Notes under the pieces: generated by a model
The model's input: the letters and a program-made list of their open reading frames with translations, nothing else
What the model was told of the DNA's origin: nothing
Databases searched by the model: none
Source: a virus
Reading direction: 5' to 3' (one strand)
DNA: 26,333 nucleotides
Virus record (IMG/VR): IMGVR_UViG_3300043775_002582
Span: 1 to 26,333 of that record
Part shown: one piece after another, positions 19,107 through 26,333 of the stretch
Layout: every line of letters begins with the position of its first letter
Numbering within the stretch: the first letter of the stretch is position 1
Translations under genes and position numbers: made by a program

Positions 19107-20927
19107 AGCCGTTCCTAATGTTTTAACCCTAACTCTAATATCTTTATTTGGGAACCTAATTTGGAAGATTTGATTTGATTTCATAAAGATCATATTATCG
19201 GACTGATTTATCAATCTAGTGTTTTGATCTGTTGTTTGTGACGGTTCCGCAGATGAATACTCACCTCCTATTTTACTGTAAACTCTGGTCTCGATTACAT
19301 TTATCACACCTGATACACTACCTATGATTTTGTTTAAAGCTCCGATAAACAAAGGATCGCCCATTTTACGTTTTTCTATTGCAAAATGTTCAATTGTATC
19401 CTGAATTACCGTTTGAATAATATCTGTCTGATTTGCGTTTTTATCTATGTTTAAATCAATTTCTAACCCCATATCAATGACTTCGCCACTTACGATATCT
19501 AAGTAGTCATTAATCATTTTATATTCCGTAAGATAGGTTAAAATGTTCGATTTTAATGTATTAGAAACAGTATCGGTTAAATTACCTTGATCATCATATG
19601 ATAATAATTTAATTCTAATCTTATTATCTTCCTCCATGACATTAACCTTCGCCGGTGCTCCGTATGTTGATGGCATCGTTTCAATTAATGATTTATAATC
19701 ATTTAATGTAACTGCTCTATTTTGTGCTGCAAAGTTATATGAAACCATATTACGAATTTCTTCGATTGTTGGTTGATCTGCACCACCTACCGCAGGTGTT
19801 ATGTTATTAACTCTAAGTGATTGTACCACACCGGTATTCTTTGCTGGTACTGGTCCTGAAACTATAAATTCAACATCATCTACGTTTGTAATTACATTCA
19901 CCCCTAAGTTACTATCTTTACCACCACCCACACGATATTGTACAAATAATGTTGTATTAATTTTTGGTGTAGTTCCTAATGATAGATTATTTAAATAACT
20001 CGCCAAATTAACTTTCAATTGTCCTGTCATATAGTTGTCCAAATTGTCTAATGGATTAACTGTTCCCGAACCAAATGTTAATGAAAAATAACCTTCAGGT
20101 GTATATTCTGTTATGAATTTATTATTAACAGGTAAAAATGTTCCTGCAGTAAAATTATTAGTATCTGAAACAGATGTTGGGTCAGGCACGAATACTTTAT
20201 CTTGAATTAATGATTTAACCTCATACCATTTGTTTGTGGTACTAGAAAATTCATTTGATGTTGGATTACTTGTGAAAGTTGTTCCGTCCTTATGAATAAC
20301 AGATGTTACTCCTAGTACGTTTTGTTCGGGTAAGTATAATTTTAAGAAAGGTTTTTGATCTGCTTGATTTATAACTCTTCTAAAAATTTTTGTTATACCA
20401 TTCACAACAGGTTCTCTTTTTGTGATCGTATAAGATATTAATCTATTATTTACATCAAAATTTGGTATTTTTAATCTATTAGGTTCTCCTTTTTTATTAA
20501 ATGGTACCGAAAAATCAATGTCGTCAATTGTTTCAAAAACTTGACCTCCACCTGAAACTTGTGCACCACTCTTTAATATACCCAAATATCTAACATCTTC
20601 TTTATCCCCTCTAACATCTACTGTAATTGAGAAATCACACAACGCAACTGATGGTCTAACTCCAGGTAATCTAATACCATATGTTTTTGCAATATGATAT
20701 AATGATTGTCTTTGTTGTGCAAAATCCAACATAGTTTCCTGCCAAACTCTATCAATGTGAAAGTGTAAGTTATCCGCAACCGCTGCGTTAATATCTAATA
20801 ACACCGAATAAATTGATGCGTCGTTAAAATTTTTAACTAAATCGGGATAGTAATTTTTAGTTAATGTTACTAATTCATTTCTTAATCCCTGAAAATCTCT
20901 TGTTGCGTATGATATCTGTTTACTCAT
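19098..20927 (-). CDS. Baseplate wedge protein, gp6 / baseplate-J-like
   Basis: A 609-aa protein starting at ATG 20927, one base after the gp25-like stop. Residues 8-62 (ATRDFQGLRNELVTLTKNYY, then DASIYSVLLDINAAVADNLH) are the N-terminal block of T4 gp6-like baseplate wedge subunits. Residues about 380-530 hold the baseplate-J-like core, including the characteristic AAQNRAVTLNDYKSLI around 400-415. T4 gp6 is of similar size (660 aa); it forms the inner ring of the baseplate and joins neighbouring wedges. Pairing with gp25 in the same order as many contractile-tail systems strongly supports the call. Soluble; no unusual insertions seen. Confidence 0.9.
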   Translation of the reverse strand: MSKQISYATRDFQGLRNELVTLTKNYYPDLVKNFNDASIYSVLLDINAAVADNLHFHIDRVWQETMLDFAQQRQSLYHIAKTYGIRLPGVRPSVALCDFSITVDVRGDKEDVRYLGILKSGAQVSGGGQVFETIDDIDFSVPFNKKGEPNRLKIPNFDVNNRLISYTITKREPVVNGITKIFRRVINQADQKPFLKLYLPEQNVLGVTSVIHKDGTTFTSNPTSNEFSSTTNKWYEVKSLIQDKVFVPDPTSVSDTNNFTAGTFLPVNNKFITEYTPEGYFSLTFGSGTVNPLDNLDNYMTGQLKVNLASYLNNLSLGTTPKINTTLFVQYRVGGGKDSNLGVNVITNVDDVEFIVSGPVPAKNTGVVQSLRVNNITPAVGGADQPTIEEIRNMVSYNFAAQNRAVTLNDYKSLIETMPSTYGAPAKVNVMEEDNKIRIKLLSYDDQGNLTDTVSNTLKSNILTYLTEYKMINDYLDIVSGEVIDMGLEIDLNIDKNANQTDIIQTVIQDTIEHFAIEKRKMGDPLFIGALNKIIGSVSGVINVIETRVYSKIGGEYSSAEPSQTTDQNTRLINQSDNMIFMKSNQIFQIRFPNKDIRVRVKTLGTATF

Positions 20928-20928
20928 C

Positions 20929-21381
20929 TTATATGTTTAAAATTATAAAGTCGGAAGTTGAAAATGACCCGTTATTAACTGTATATTCTATTTTAACTAC
21001 CGCCGTATATGGTTTTGTTGATTCATCAGAAACTCTAAATAATCTTTCATCCTCATCTTGTGCAACGCTTCTTTGTCGATTTGGGTCGTCTTCCGCAGAT
21101 GTTATAGATATATTTGTAATATCTAAGTTTGGTATAAATTTTTTAACCCCTTCTCTGATTTCTTCTTCAATTAAATTATAAGTAATCGCATCATTTTGAT
21201 CAAAAATATATTGATATATTCTTGTCCCAAAATCAGGTAAGTAATATCTACTACCTTTTCTTGTTAAAATAAGGTGTATAAGATTAGCTCTTACCTCCTT
21301 TTCAGGGATTTCAGTCATATTAAGATAGTCTCCTTTGGGGCTATCTCTAAATGGATAATCAATACCGTACGTTACTGCCAT
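20929..21381 (-). CDS. gp25-like baseplate wedge protein (GPW/gp25 family)
   Basis: The 150-aa protein starts at ATG 21381 (MAVTYGIDYPFRDSPKG). A TTG two codons upstream (21387) extends the frame but looks less likely as the start. Residues 45-61 (RYYLPDFGTRIYQYIFD) are the family's most conserved block, equivalent to the R-x-x-x-P-x-(F/Y)-G motif of gp25/GpW-type proteins found in T4, P2, type VI secretion (TssE) and related machines. gp25 links the wedge to the tail-sheath base. It sits directly before gp6. The chain is somewhat longer than T4 gp25 (132 aa), the extra length being a polar segment around residues 90-120. A TATTTATT motif lies five bases upstream. Confidence 0.92.
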   Translation of the reverse strand: MAVTYGIDYPFRDSPKGDYLNMTEIPEKEVRANLIHLILTRKGSRYYLPDFGTRIYQYIFDQNDAITYNLIEEEIREGVKKFIPNLDITNISITSAEDDPNRQRSVAQDEDERLFRVSDESTKPYTAVVKIEYTVNNGSFSTSDFIILNI

Positions 21382-21385
21382 ATTC

Positions 21386-21393
21386 AATAAATA
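21386..21393 (-). promoter_or_regulatory. TATTTATT motif upstream of the gp25-like gene
   Basis: TATTTATT on the minus strand, five bases before the ATG at 21381, in the 30-base gap after the DUF5522-like gene. It is the first occurrence met by a polymerase entering the structural block. Confidence 0.33.
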
Positions 21394-21411
21394 TAGATAA
21401 ACCTAAAATGG

Positions 21412-21585
21412 TTATGTATCCTCTTTTAATTTTGAATTTCCTTTTATTATATGTGGAGGGTCATATGGACAATTTGCACATCCATTGGAACAGCAATACC
21501 CTCTCTTCTGTAAAAAGAAAGAAGTCAGGACCATAAGCCCCGACTTCTCATCTATGTAATAATCTACTCCTTCCTCTAATTTCAT
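21412..21585 (-). CDS. DUF5522-like small Cys-motif protein, 57 aa
   Basis: The ATG at 21585 overlaps the last base of the reductase stop codon (TAATG), and the frame ends at TAA 21412-21414. The protein begins MKLEEGVDYYIDEKSGLMVL, and residues 29-41 read GYCCSNGCANCPY, with Cys at 31, 32, 36 and 39. That motif (Y-C-C-x-N-G-C-x-N-C-P-Y) and the preceding 'LT-x-x-F-L-x-K-R-G' match what I know of the DUF5522 family, small proteins widespread in Bacteroidota whose function is not known. The four Cys could bind a metal or act in redox chemistry. Tight coupling to the class II reductase suggests a functional link, which is a hypothesis. A terminator-like hairpin lies within the gene. Confidence 0.85.
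   Translation of the reverse strand: MKLEEGVDYYIDEKSGLMVLTSFFLQKRGYCCSNGCANCPYDPPHIIKGNSKLKEDT
21511..21548 (-). terminator. Terminator-like hairpin inside the DUF5522-like gene
   Basis: On the minus strand AGAAGTCGGG (21548-21539) pairs with CCTGACTTCT (21529-21520), ten pairs with one G-U, around a nine-base loop, and is followed by TTCTTTTTA. This has the shape of an intrinsic terminator. It lies in codons about 13-25 of the small gene, so either it attenuates transcription within that gene or the match is partly fortuitous. Confidence 0.5.
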
Positions 21586-23846
21586 TAGATACTTGTCACA
21601 TCACATTGTGCTCCACTACAAGCCTGAGCCGCATAATCGGAAATACTCTTGTATTGTGGTTTATCCAAAATAGTACCAAAATCAACTTCTTTAAATTGAC
21701 GAGTAATGGTTTCCCACTTATAGAATAAGTGAACGTCTTTTAAACAATAAACCATCTTCTTCAAATCACCTTTAAAGTAATTCTTAGCAAATTTCTTCGC
21801 TCTTGACAACCAATATTTCTTTAACAATACTTGTTCTCTTGTTCCCGTAACTTGAATTGACACGTCTAATAAAGTATCAGTTGCTAACCATAAATTATTT
21901 TGGAAATAATGTAATCCGTCAATAATTAAACCTGACGCTAAGATTGAACCTTTACCATATGTTTCAACAATTTCATCAAGATTTAATACTGATGTAAATG
22001 GTGCTTGGTTGAAATCTTTATCTCCGTAGTCTGACATGAAACTAACCGCCGTGAAGAAATCTCTTTGTTCCCAAATGTAATCAACAATAGCATCTTTATC
22101 ATCAATAATAACCGTACAAGATGTGTTGTGATTAACCGGCATGTAAGCACATAACTCAGGATTAGTTCCGGCATTTACCCAATGTTGTTGAACCAACTTA
22201 ATCAATTCAAGGTGTTTAATTCCTTTCATATCTTTTTTGAATAAACCAACTTTTGGATTTTCAACAGGAACAAACACAACATAATCTGATTTAGTTGAAG
22301 ACCATACACTTTCTTCTAATAAGAACTCCATATTTTCTTCTAACCATTTTGCGGTATTACTTTCTTTGTTCAACTGCATAATACGGAAATACTTTTCAGA
22401 ATGTTCAGGGTGAATACCTGATGCAGTTCCTAATACTACCGATGCGTTACCTGATGGTTTTACACATGTAGTTCTTGCCGCTTGATTAATACCAATTACT
22501 GCCGCTAATTCTTTATTGGCATCTTTTACAGCTTGTGCACCTTCTTCTAATAATTCAGCATTAAATAATTTAGGATTGTTCATCCAACCTGTAATACTAA
22601 CACCTAATAAAGCCTCTCTTTCAAAGATTGCCTTACTTGTTTCACCTAAATAAGGGAAATCAGTATAACCCGCTTGTAATGTACCTAAGAAAGACGCATC
22701 TCTACAAGCTTTTAAAAATTTCTCTTTAGTTGTGGCCTTCTCCGCGTTAATCTCAGTTAAGTTACAACCTTGGATACCAAATTTAGATTTGTTATCTTTA
22801 ACGTATTGTTCAACTTCATCATATTTGATTTTACCAAAATCAATTGTATCTAATACAGGGATTTTTAAAATCTCAAAACATGGGTTGAACATATCAAACC
22901 AACTATTTGCAAATACAAACCCGATATCATTTGCTCCGTCGTTTAATTGAACTAAGTAATTGAATTGTTCTTTTTTAACTTCACTTCTCAATAATAAAAC
23001 TGAGTTATTACTACGACCTCTTTGTGGGTTTTCCATTCTCCAATTACCAGTCTTAGCGTGGATCATTTCATCGTCGTTAGGGTCAACAATCATATTCAAC
23101 GCTGAACGTCTAACACCACCTGATAATACCGCATCTGCTGAATGACAAATAATATCAAATGCTAGAATTGGACGAATTTTATCTCCTTCAGTTGTAATCC
23201 ATTTTTCAATTAATGTTTCAATCTTTTCTAATGATTGTTTTAATCCATCGGCGCCAGGTGCTTTGAAACCACCGCTGATGAATGCACCTTTCTCACGAAT
23301 TAAAGAATAATCTAATTTAACTTCGTATCCCGCATATTCAGGGAATGGTTGATCATCAACAAAGTAAGATGATAATAACACACCTAATGCGTTTGCCCAT
23401 CCTTCGATTGAATCTTCGATATAGAATGTTTTAGTTCCTAAAGTTCTCTTTTGTATTCTACTTAAATTGTTTACAAAAGGAATTAGTAATCCTCCACCAA
23501 ATCCACAACCAGATAATGCCAAATAGAAAATCTCTTGGAATACTCTATTACGAGCAATGTGTCCTGATGTACAGTTAAACATTCTCGTGTTATGTTTCAT
23601 AATTTGTTCATGTCTGTATTGTAAGTTTCTTTGTGAAGCCAATACAGCTTGATCTTTCATACTTTCAACGGCAGATTGTAAATATGGTTCAATAGCATCC
23701 GCGTATTGTACATATTTTTTTCTGTGTCCGTCAATTATGTTCTCACATGCATCTTCCCATGTTTCGTACCTTTTTTCGTCTTCTTTCCATTTAAAATAGT
23801 CTGAGTGTAACTTCAAGTCACTCAGAAATTTTTTACCTTTCTGCAT
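21585..23846 (-). CDS. nrdJ: Adenosylcobalamin-dependent (class II) ribonucleoside-triphosphate reductase
   Basis: A 753-aa single-chain enzyme starting at ATG 23846. It reduces ribonucleotides to deoxyribonucleotides for phage DNA synthesis, using a B12-generated thiyl radical, and needs no NrdB-type partner. Catalytic residues: thiyl Cys C323 within NPCFEI (N321 and E325 flanking), the active-site disulfide pair C92 (FNCTSG) and C361 (GCNLTEIN), and the C-terminal shuttle pair C743/C748 (ACSGAQC, Cys-x4-Cys). Other class II landmarks are SIEGWANALGVLL (146-158), GGVRRSA (243-249), SNNSVL (279-284) and CVKPSGNASVVLGTASGIHP (461-480). Length is close to the Lactobacillus-type monomeric enzyme (about 740 aa). 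It lies between the helicase and the DUF5522-like gene, which it overlaps by one base. Activity would depend on host or environmental cobalamin. Confidence 0.93.
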   Translation of the reverse strand: MQKGKKFLSDLKLHSDYFKWKEDEKRYETWEDACENIIDGHRKKYVQYADAIEPYLQSAVESMKDQAVLASQRNLQYRHEQIMKHNTRMFNCTSGHIARNRVFQEIFYLALSGCGFGGGLLIPFVNNLSRIQKRTLGTKTFYIEDSIEGWANALGVLLSSYFVDDQPFPEYAGYEVKLDYSLIREKGAFISGGFKAPGADGLKQSLEKIETLIEKWITTEGDKIRPILAFDIICHSADAVLSGGVRRSALNMIVDPNDDEMIHAKTGNWRMENPQRGRSNNSVLLLRSEVKKEQFNYLVQLNDGANDIGFVFANSWFDMFNPCFEILKIPVLDTIDFGKIKYDEVEQYVKDNKSKFGIQGCNLTEINAEKATTKEKFLKACRDASFLGTLQAGYTDFPYLGETSKAIFEREALLGVSITGWMNNPKLFNAELLEEGAQAVKDANKELAAVIGINQAARTTCVKPSGNASVVLGTASGIHPEHSEKYFRIMQLNKESNTAKWLEENMEFLLEESVWSSTKSDYVVFVPVENPKVGLFKKDMKGIKHLELIKLVQQHWVNAGTNPELCAYMPVNHNTSCTVIIDDKDAIVDYIWEQRDFFTAVSFMSDYGDKDFNQAPFTSVLNLDEIVETYGKGSILASGLIIDGLHYFQNNLWLATDTLLDVSIQVTGTREQVLLKKYWLSRAKKFAKNYFKGDLKKMVYCLKDVHLFYKWETITRQFKEVDFGTILDKPQYKSISDYAAQACSGAQCDVTSI

Positions 23847-23877
23847 TTGTGTTCTCTTTATTTTTTGTGTTTATTAA

Positions 23878-25254
23878 TTACTTACTTGCCACTTGTTGTC
23901 TCCTCTTAAACGCTTCGGCGGCTCTATTAGCGTTTATCTGAACCTTTTGCTCTTCGTGTCCCAATAAAGTGTTTTGAGACTCTGTATCAATAAGAAGGAA
24001 CTCGTTATTGAATTTACAGTTTTGGAAAACAACACCATCTCTACCAATACGTGATTTTAATAACGTAAGTGTTGCCAAATTATGTTCTTTTTGTTCTAAT
24101 GTTTTACCAATAGATAATATAACGTGAGCAATTTGTGCTTTCTTAATTGAACCTCCCATTTGATCTCCTGTTACAACTTCTGAAGAAATTGATTCACGGT
24201 TACCTTGTGTTGCGGTCCATATTGCCATTTCAAATTCAGATGTCATAGACTCTAAACTTCTCATAACCGATCCCTCACCTTTCCATTCTTCTCCGTTAGT
24301 TGATTTGTCGGTCGACACACAATCAACATAATCTAAAACTAACAAGTCAACTTTCCTACCACCCTCTGAGTTCATTTTTCTGATTTTATTTTTAATTTCA
24401 GAAACCGTAACATTATCACTGGCTAATTTTAATAACTTTAAACTACCCTTAGATTTAGCCTGAGCCTCTTCTACTTTCATCTTAACCTCATCTTTAAAAT
24501 CAGGTTGCGAATCAGGAGCAATTTCAGTCCAAATCGTATAGTGTTTTCTTTTAATATTACCCGGATTATCCTCAAAGAAAATTTGTACAACGTTGTAACC
24601 TAAGTTATAAGCAGTGTTTGCAAACTTTGTAAGTAAGGTAGTTTTACCAGTACCCGTAGGTGCTAATACAACCCCTAATTCTCCGATCCCAAGACCACCT
24701 TTAAGTAAGTTGTCAATTCCCACAATACCTGTCGGTAATGGGTGTCTAAAGTCCTTCTCTAACGCTCCGTCGATATCATGGAATACATCCGTTGCCTCAT
24801 CGTTGGAAATACCAACTTGTAATGCTTTTTGAATAATTTCCTCAATCTTATTGTAAGCCTCAAACTCACCACTTTCGATAATACTCTGCACACTTTTTAA
24901 CTCTCTTTTCAAGTTTTGTTGTTTACAGAAATTAAGCGCGGTATCTTTTACGTATTCAATTTGAGACTCGTTATTTTTAATTGCTTCTAATGTATCAACA
25001 TGAATTTTAGAGGAATCTTTGTTACCACCTTCGGCCATGATTTTCTGCGCCAATGTATTGTAATCCGGGATTTTGTTGTAATTTTTATACAACTCCTTTG
25101 TGTTTTCCATAATAAATCTGAATGAGTTATTATCAAAAAACTTACTCTCTAATACATCAATAATTGTTTCTCCGTACTTCTTATCTTCAATAATTGCTTT
25201 GATAAGGGACTGTTGAAACGAAAATCCCAAATACCCAAAATTCCTTTCTTCCAT
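23878..25254 (-). CDS. DnaB/gp41-like replicative DNA helicase
   Basis: A 458-aa protein starting at ATG 25254. It would be the hexameric 5'-3' helicase that unwinds the phage replication fork and works with a primase. Residues 1-150 form a helical N-terminal domain, and residues about 172-430 the RecA-like ATPase core. Walker A is APTGTGKTT (198-206, K204), Walker B VDLLVLDYVD (302-311, D308), the H3 sensor motif TQGNRES (349-355) and the arginine-finger region LLKSRIGRDG (398-407). Length matches T4 gp41 (475 aa). The C-terminus is basic (KRRQQ). It is followed after 31 bases by the reductase gene, and both share a TAATAAACAC element just upstream. No primase is seen in the window. Confidence 0.92.
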   Translation of the reverse strand: MEERNFGYLGFSFQQSLIKAIIEDKKYGETIIDVLESKFFDNNSFRFIMENTKELYKNYNKIPDYNTLAQKIMAEGGNKDSSKIHVDTLEAIKNNESQIEYVKDTALNFCKQQNLKRELKSVQSIIESGEFEAYNKIEEIIQKALQVGISNDEATDVFHDIDGALEKDFRHPLPTGIVGIDNLLKGGLGIGELGVVLAPTGTGKTTLLTKFANTAYNLGYNVVQIFFEDNPGNIKRKHYTIWTEIAPDSQPDFKDEVKMKVEEAQAKSKGSLKLLKLASDNVTVSEIKNKIRKMNSEGGRKVDLLVLDYVDCVSTDKSTNGEEWKGEGSVMRSLESMTSEFEMAIWTATQGNRESISSEVVTGDQMGGSIKKAQIAHVILSIGKTLEQKEHNLATLTLLKSRIGRDGVVFQNCKFNNEFLLIDTESQNTLLGHEEQKVQINANRAAEAFKRRQQVASK

Positions 25255-25279
25255 AGTGTTTATTATATATTGTTTTTTC

Positions 25280-25738
25280 TTATAATTCGTATCCTAAATA
25301 ACTTGTTTCCAATTCTTCCGAAGACAGGATGTCCGTTAGATCGGAAAGAATTCTCTTCAATCTTGGACGGATATCTACTGTGTATCTCGCCTTTGGGTGA
25401 TAAACATACGCGGGAAACAGTCTTTGAATAAATACATCATCCCCTAACTTAATTTCCAATAAAAAATGTTCTTTTTCTTGTGTTAATGTCTCATCCACAA
25501 CCTCCGAATGAAGGATATAGTTTTGATTTTCGCATAGATAGTTGGAACTTTTTATTTTCAAATCTTCCATAAAATCGTCACAAATATTTTTTACATAATA
25601 GTGAAGATCTAATGATCGTCTTGCTTGGTCAACGTGGTCTCTAACGTTAAAAAATCTTTGACACACAATGTGTCCTTCTAAAGACAAAAGAAACTCGAAT
25701 TTTGTGATGTTCTCTTGATTTTGGTAATCTCTACTCAT
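25280..25738 (-). CDS. Unrecognised 152-aa protein overlapping the exonuclease gene
   Basis: The ATG at 25738 lies eight bases inside the end of the exonuclease frame, so the two genes are probably translationally coupled. The protein is soluble and charged, with a hydrophobic-to-aromatic N-terminal half (EFLLSLEGHIVCQRFFNVRD) and a helical middle (VKNICDDFMEDLKIKSSNYL). The C-terminal part is basic, then acidic (KARYTVDIRPRLKRILSDLT). There is no signal peptide, membrane segment, Cys cluster or nucleotide-binding motif. Position between a 5' nuclease and the helicase suggests a role in replication, recombination or late transcription, as for the small proteins next to T4 rnh, but I do not recognise a family and assign no function. 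Confidence 0.7.
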   Translation of the reverse strand: MSRDYQNQENITKFEFLLSLEGHIVCQRFFNVRDHVDQARRSLDLHYYVKNICDDFMEDLKIKSSNYLCENQNYILHSEVVDETLTQEKEHFLLEIKLGDDVFIQRLFPAYVYHPKARYTVDIRPRLKRILSDLTDILSSEELETSYLGYEL

Positions 25739-26333
25739 AAGGTCTTACTTTAATTGTTTTTTTTATATTGTTTTTTATATTTTTTTCTTTTCTTGTTAAT
25801 CTTAGAAAAGGATTTAAAAAATTAATCCACGCATCTTCTGATTTTGGTAGAACATTAAAAAGTCCATCTTCATTCATCATCTTCATGGCATTCTTGTACG
25901 ATCTTCCTTCTTGATCTAACGATTCACTAATCAGTAGGTCAATAACCTCTTTTGCCTCGTCTGTTAAAAATGGTTCATCCAAACTTACTATCCTGTTGTT
26001 TACGTCGAAGAATTCCTCACCGAGAACACCGTGTTTTGTCACACCAGTCAATAAATTAGCAATTGACTTATTGTGTTTATCTTGTTCAAATAATAGGTTG
26101 CACTTATCTTTAACCTGATCAACCGTAATTGGTTGATTTCTTAGTTCAGGGACAAAAGACAATAATCTTTTTAGTCCCATTCCTCTTATTCCTGCTATGT
26201 TATCTGATGAGTCACCACAAATCATTTTTACCAATCGAACATTTTCGATAAGGATTTCTTCGTGATCGTAAACGATTATATCATTCTTTGAATATAATTT
26301 CCTGTGTGAAGGATTGTAAACTTGTGTGTTTTC
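25731..26333 (-). CDS. rnh: RNase H / FEN-like 5'-3' exonuclease, C-terminal part (starts beyond the window)
   Basis: The frame is open from the window edge (26333) to the TAG at 25731-25733, giving 200 residues; the N-terminal nuclease part is outside. A TTG at 26234 is not the true start, because the frame continues upstream with protein-like sequence (KLYSKNDIIVYDHEEILIE). The stretch CGDSSDNIAGIRGMGLKRLL is the helix-turn-helix/metal-binding region of FEN-family 5' nucleases (acidic D-x-x-D-N, then G-x-G). A later segment, NRIVSLDEPFLTDEA, and the end fit T4 RNase H, which removes RNA primers from Okazaki fragments. Neighbouring helicase and reductase genes support a replication role. The gene may be longer than T4's (305 aa); this cannot be judged here. 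Confidence 0.85.
   Translation of the reverse strand, partial: ENTQVYNPSHRKLYSKNDIIVYDHEEILIENVRLVKMICGDSSDNIAGIRGMGLKRLLSFVPELRNQPITVDQVKDKCNLLFEQDKHNKSIANLLTGVTKHGVLGEEFFDVNNRIVSLDEPFLTDEAKEVIDLLISESLDQEGRSYKNAMKMMNEDGLFNVLPKSEDAWINFLNPFLRLTRKEKNIKNNIKKTIKVRPYE

Noticed and set aside
21351-21536. A 61-residue plus-strand frame in the gap between reductase and gp25-like gene
   Set aside because: It is antisense to the DUF5522-like gene, which has a recognisable motif and a coupled start codon.
26234-26234. TTG at 26234 as start of a short 167-aa gene
   Set aside because: The frame continues open to the window edge with protein-like sequence that fits the T4 RNase H-like fold, so the gene is simply cut by the window.
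1-26333. tRNA genes, integrase, transposase or attachment sites
   Set aside because: No cloverleaf-like sequence, no recombinase-like protein and no direct repeats outside the TP-coding DNA were noticed; the gaps between genes are all under 100 bases.

Overview
The window is part of the genome of a large, tailed, contractile-tail (T4-like, myovirus-type) bacteriophage. It is AT-rich and tightly packed, and every gene I can support lies on the minus strand, so it is transcribed from position 26333 towards position 1. The best host guess is a bacterium of the phylum Bacteroidota (Flavobacteria-like). The reasons are a tiny DUF5522-type Cys-motif protein that is typical of Bacteroidota, start codons preceded by A/T-rich sequence rather than Shine-Dalgarno sites, and low GC. 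The host assignment is inference.

Replication and nucleotide block (26333 to 21412). It opens with the C-terminal part of a T4 RNase H/FEN-like 5'-3' exonuclease, cut by the window edge. It continues with an unrecognised 152-aa protein, a DnaB/gp41-type replicative helicase with intact Walker motifs, a single-chain adenosylcobalamin-dependent (class II) ribonucleotide reductase, and a 57-aa Cys-rich DUF5522-like protein whose start codon overlaps the reductase stop codon. A terminator-like hairpin with a U-rich tail lies inside this 57-aa gene and could mark the end of the block.

Baseplate block (21381 to 15407). A gp25-like wedge protein and a gp6/baseplate-J-like wedge protein are followed by a 1211-aa protein in the place where T4 has gp7. 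That protein has a carboxypeptidase-regulatory-like N-terminal region and an unexpected hydrophobic segment.

Distal tail and adhesin block (15382 to 1). There are nine structural or putative structural genes, the last cut by the window edge. Several are built from compact beta-rich, Cys-containing modules joined by long Thr-Pro linkers. The most extreme is a 1773-aa protein: about 1030 residues of structural sequence, then an adhesin-like tail that includes seven tandem 29-aa repeats (87 bp each, one of 105 bp). The 551-, 476- and 164-aa proteins appear to share an N-terminal domain and look like interchangeable fibre or adhesin subunits. The hexamer and 12-mer DNA repeats encoding the linkers can change copy number without breaking the frame, which suggests length variation of the receptor-binding apparatus.

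Regulation visible in the sequence: one clear intrinsic terminator at 3484-3509, and a recurrent TATTTAT(A/T) motif just upstream of six structural genes but not of the helicase or reductase. Three gene pairs share a TAATG stop/start overlap. No tRNA, CRISPR array, integrase, transposase or reverse transcriptase was seen, and no stretch longer than about 300 bases is without a gene.
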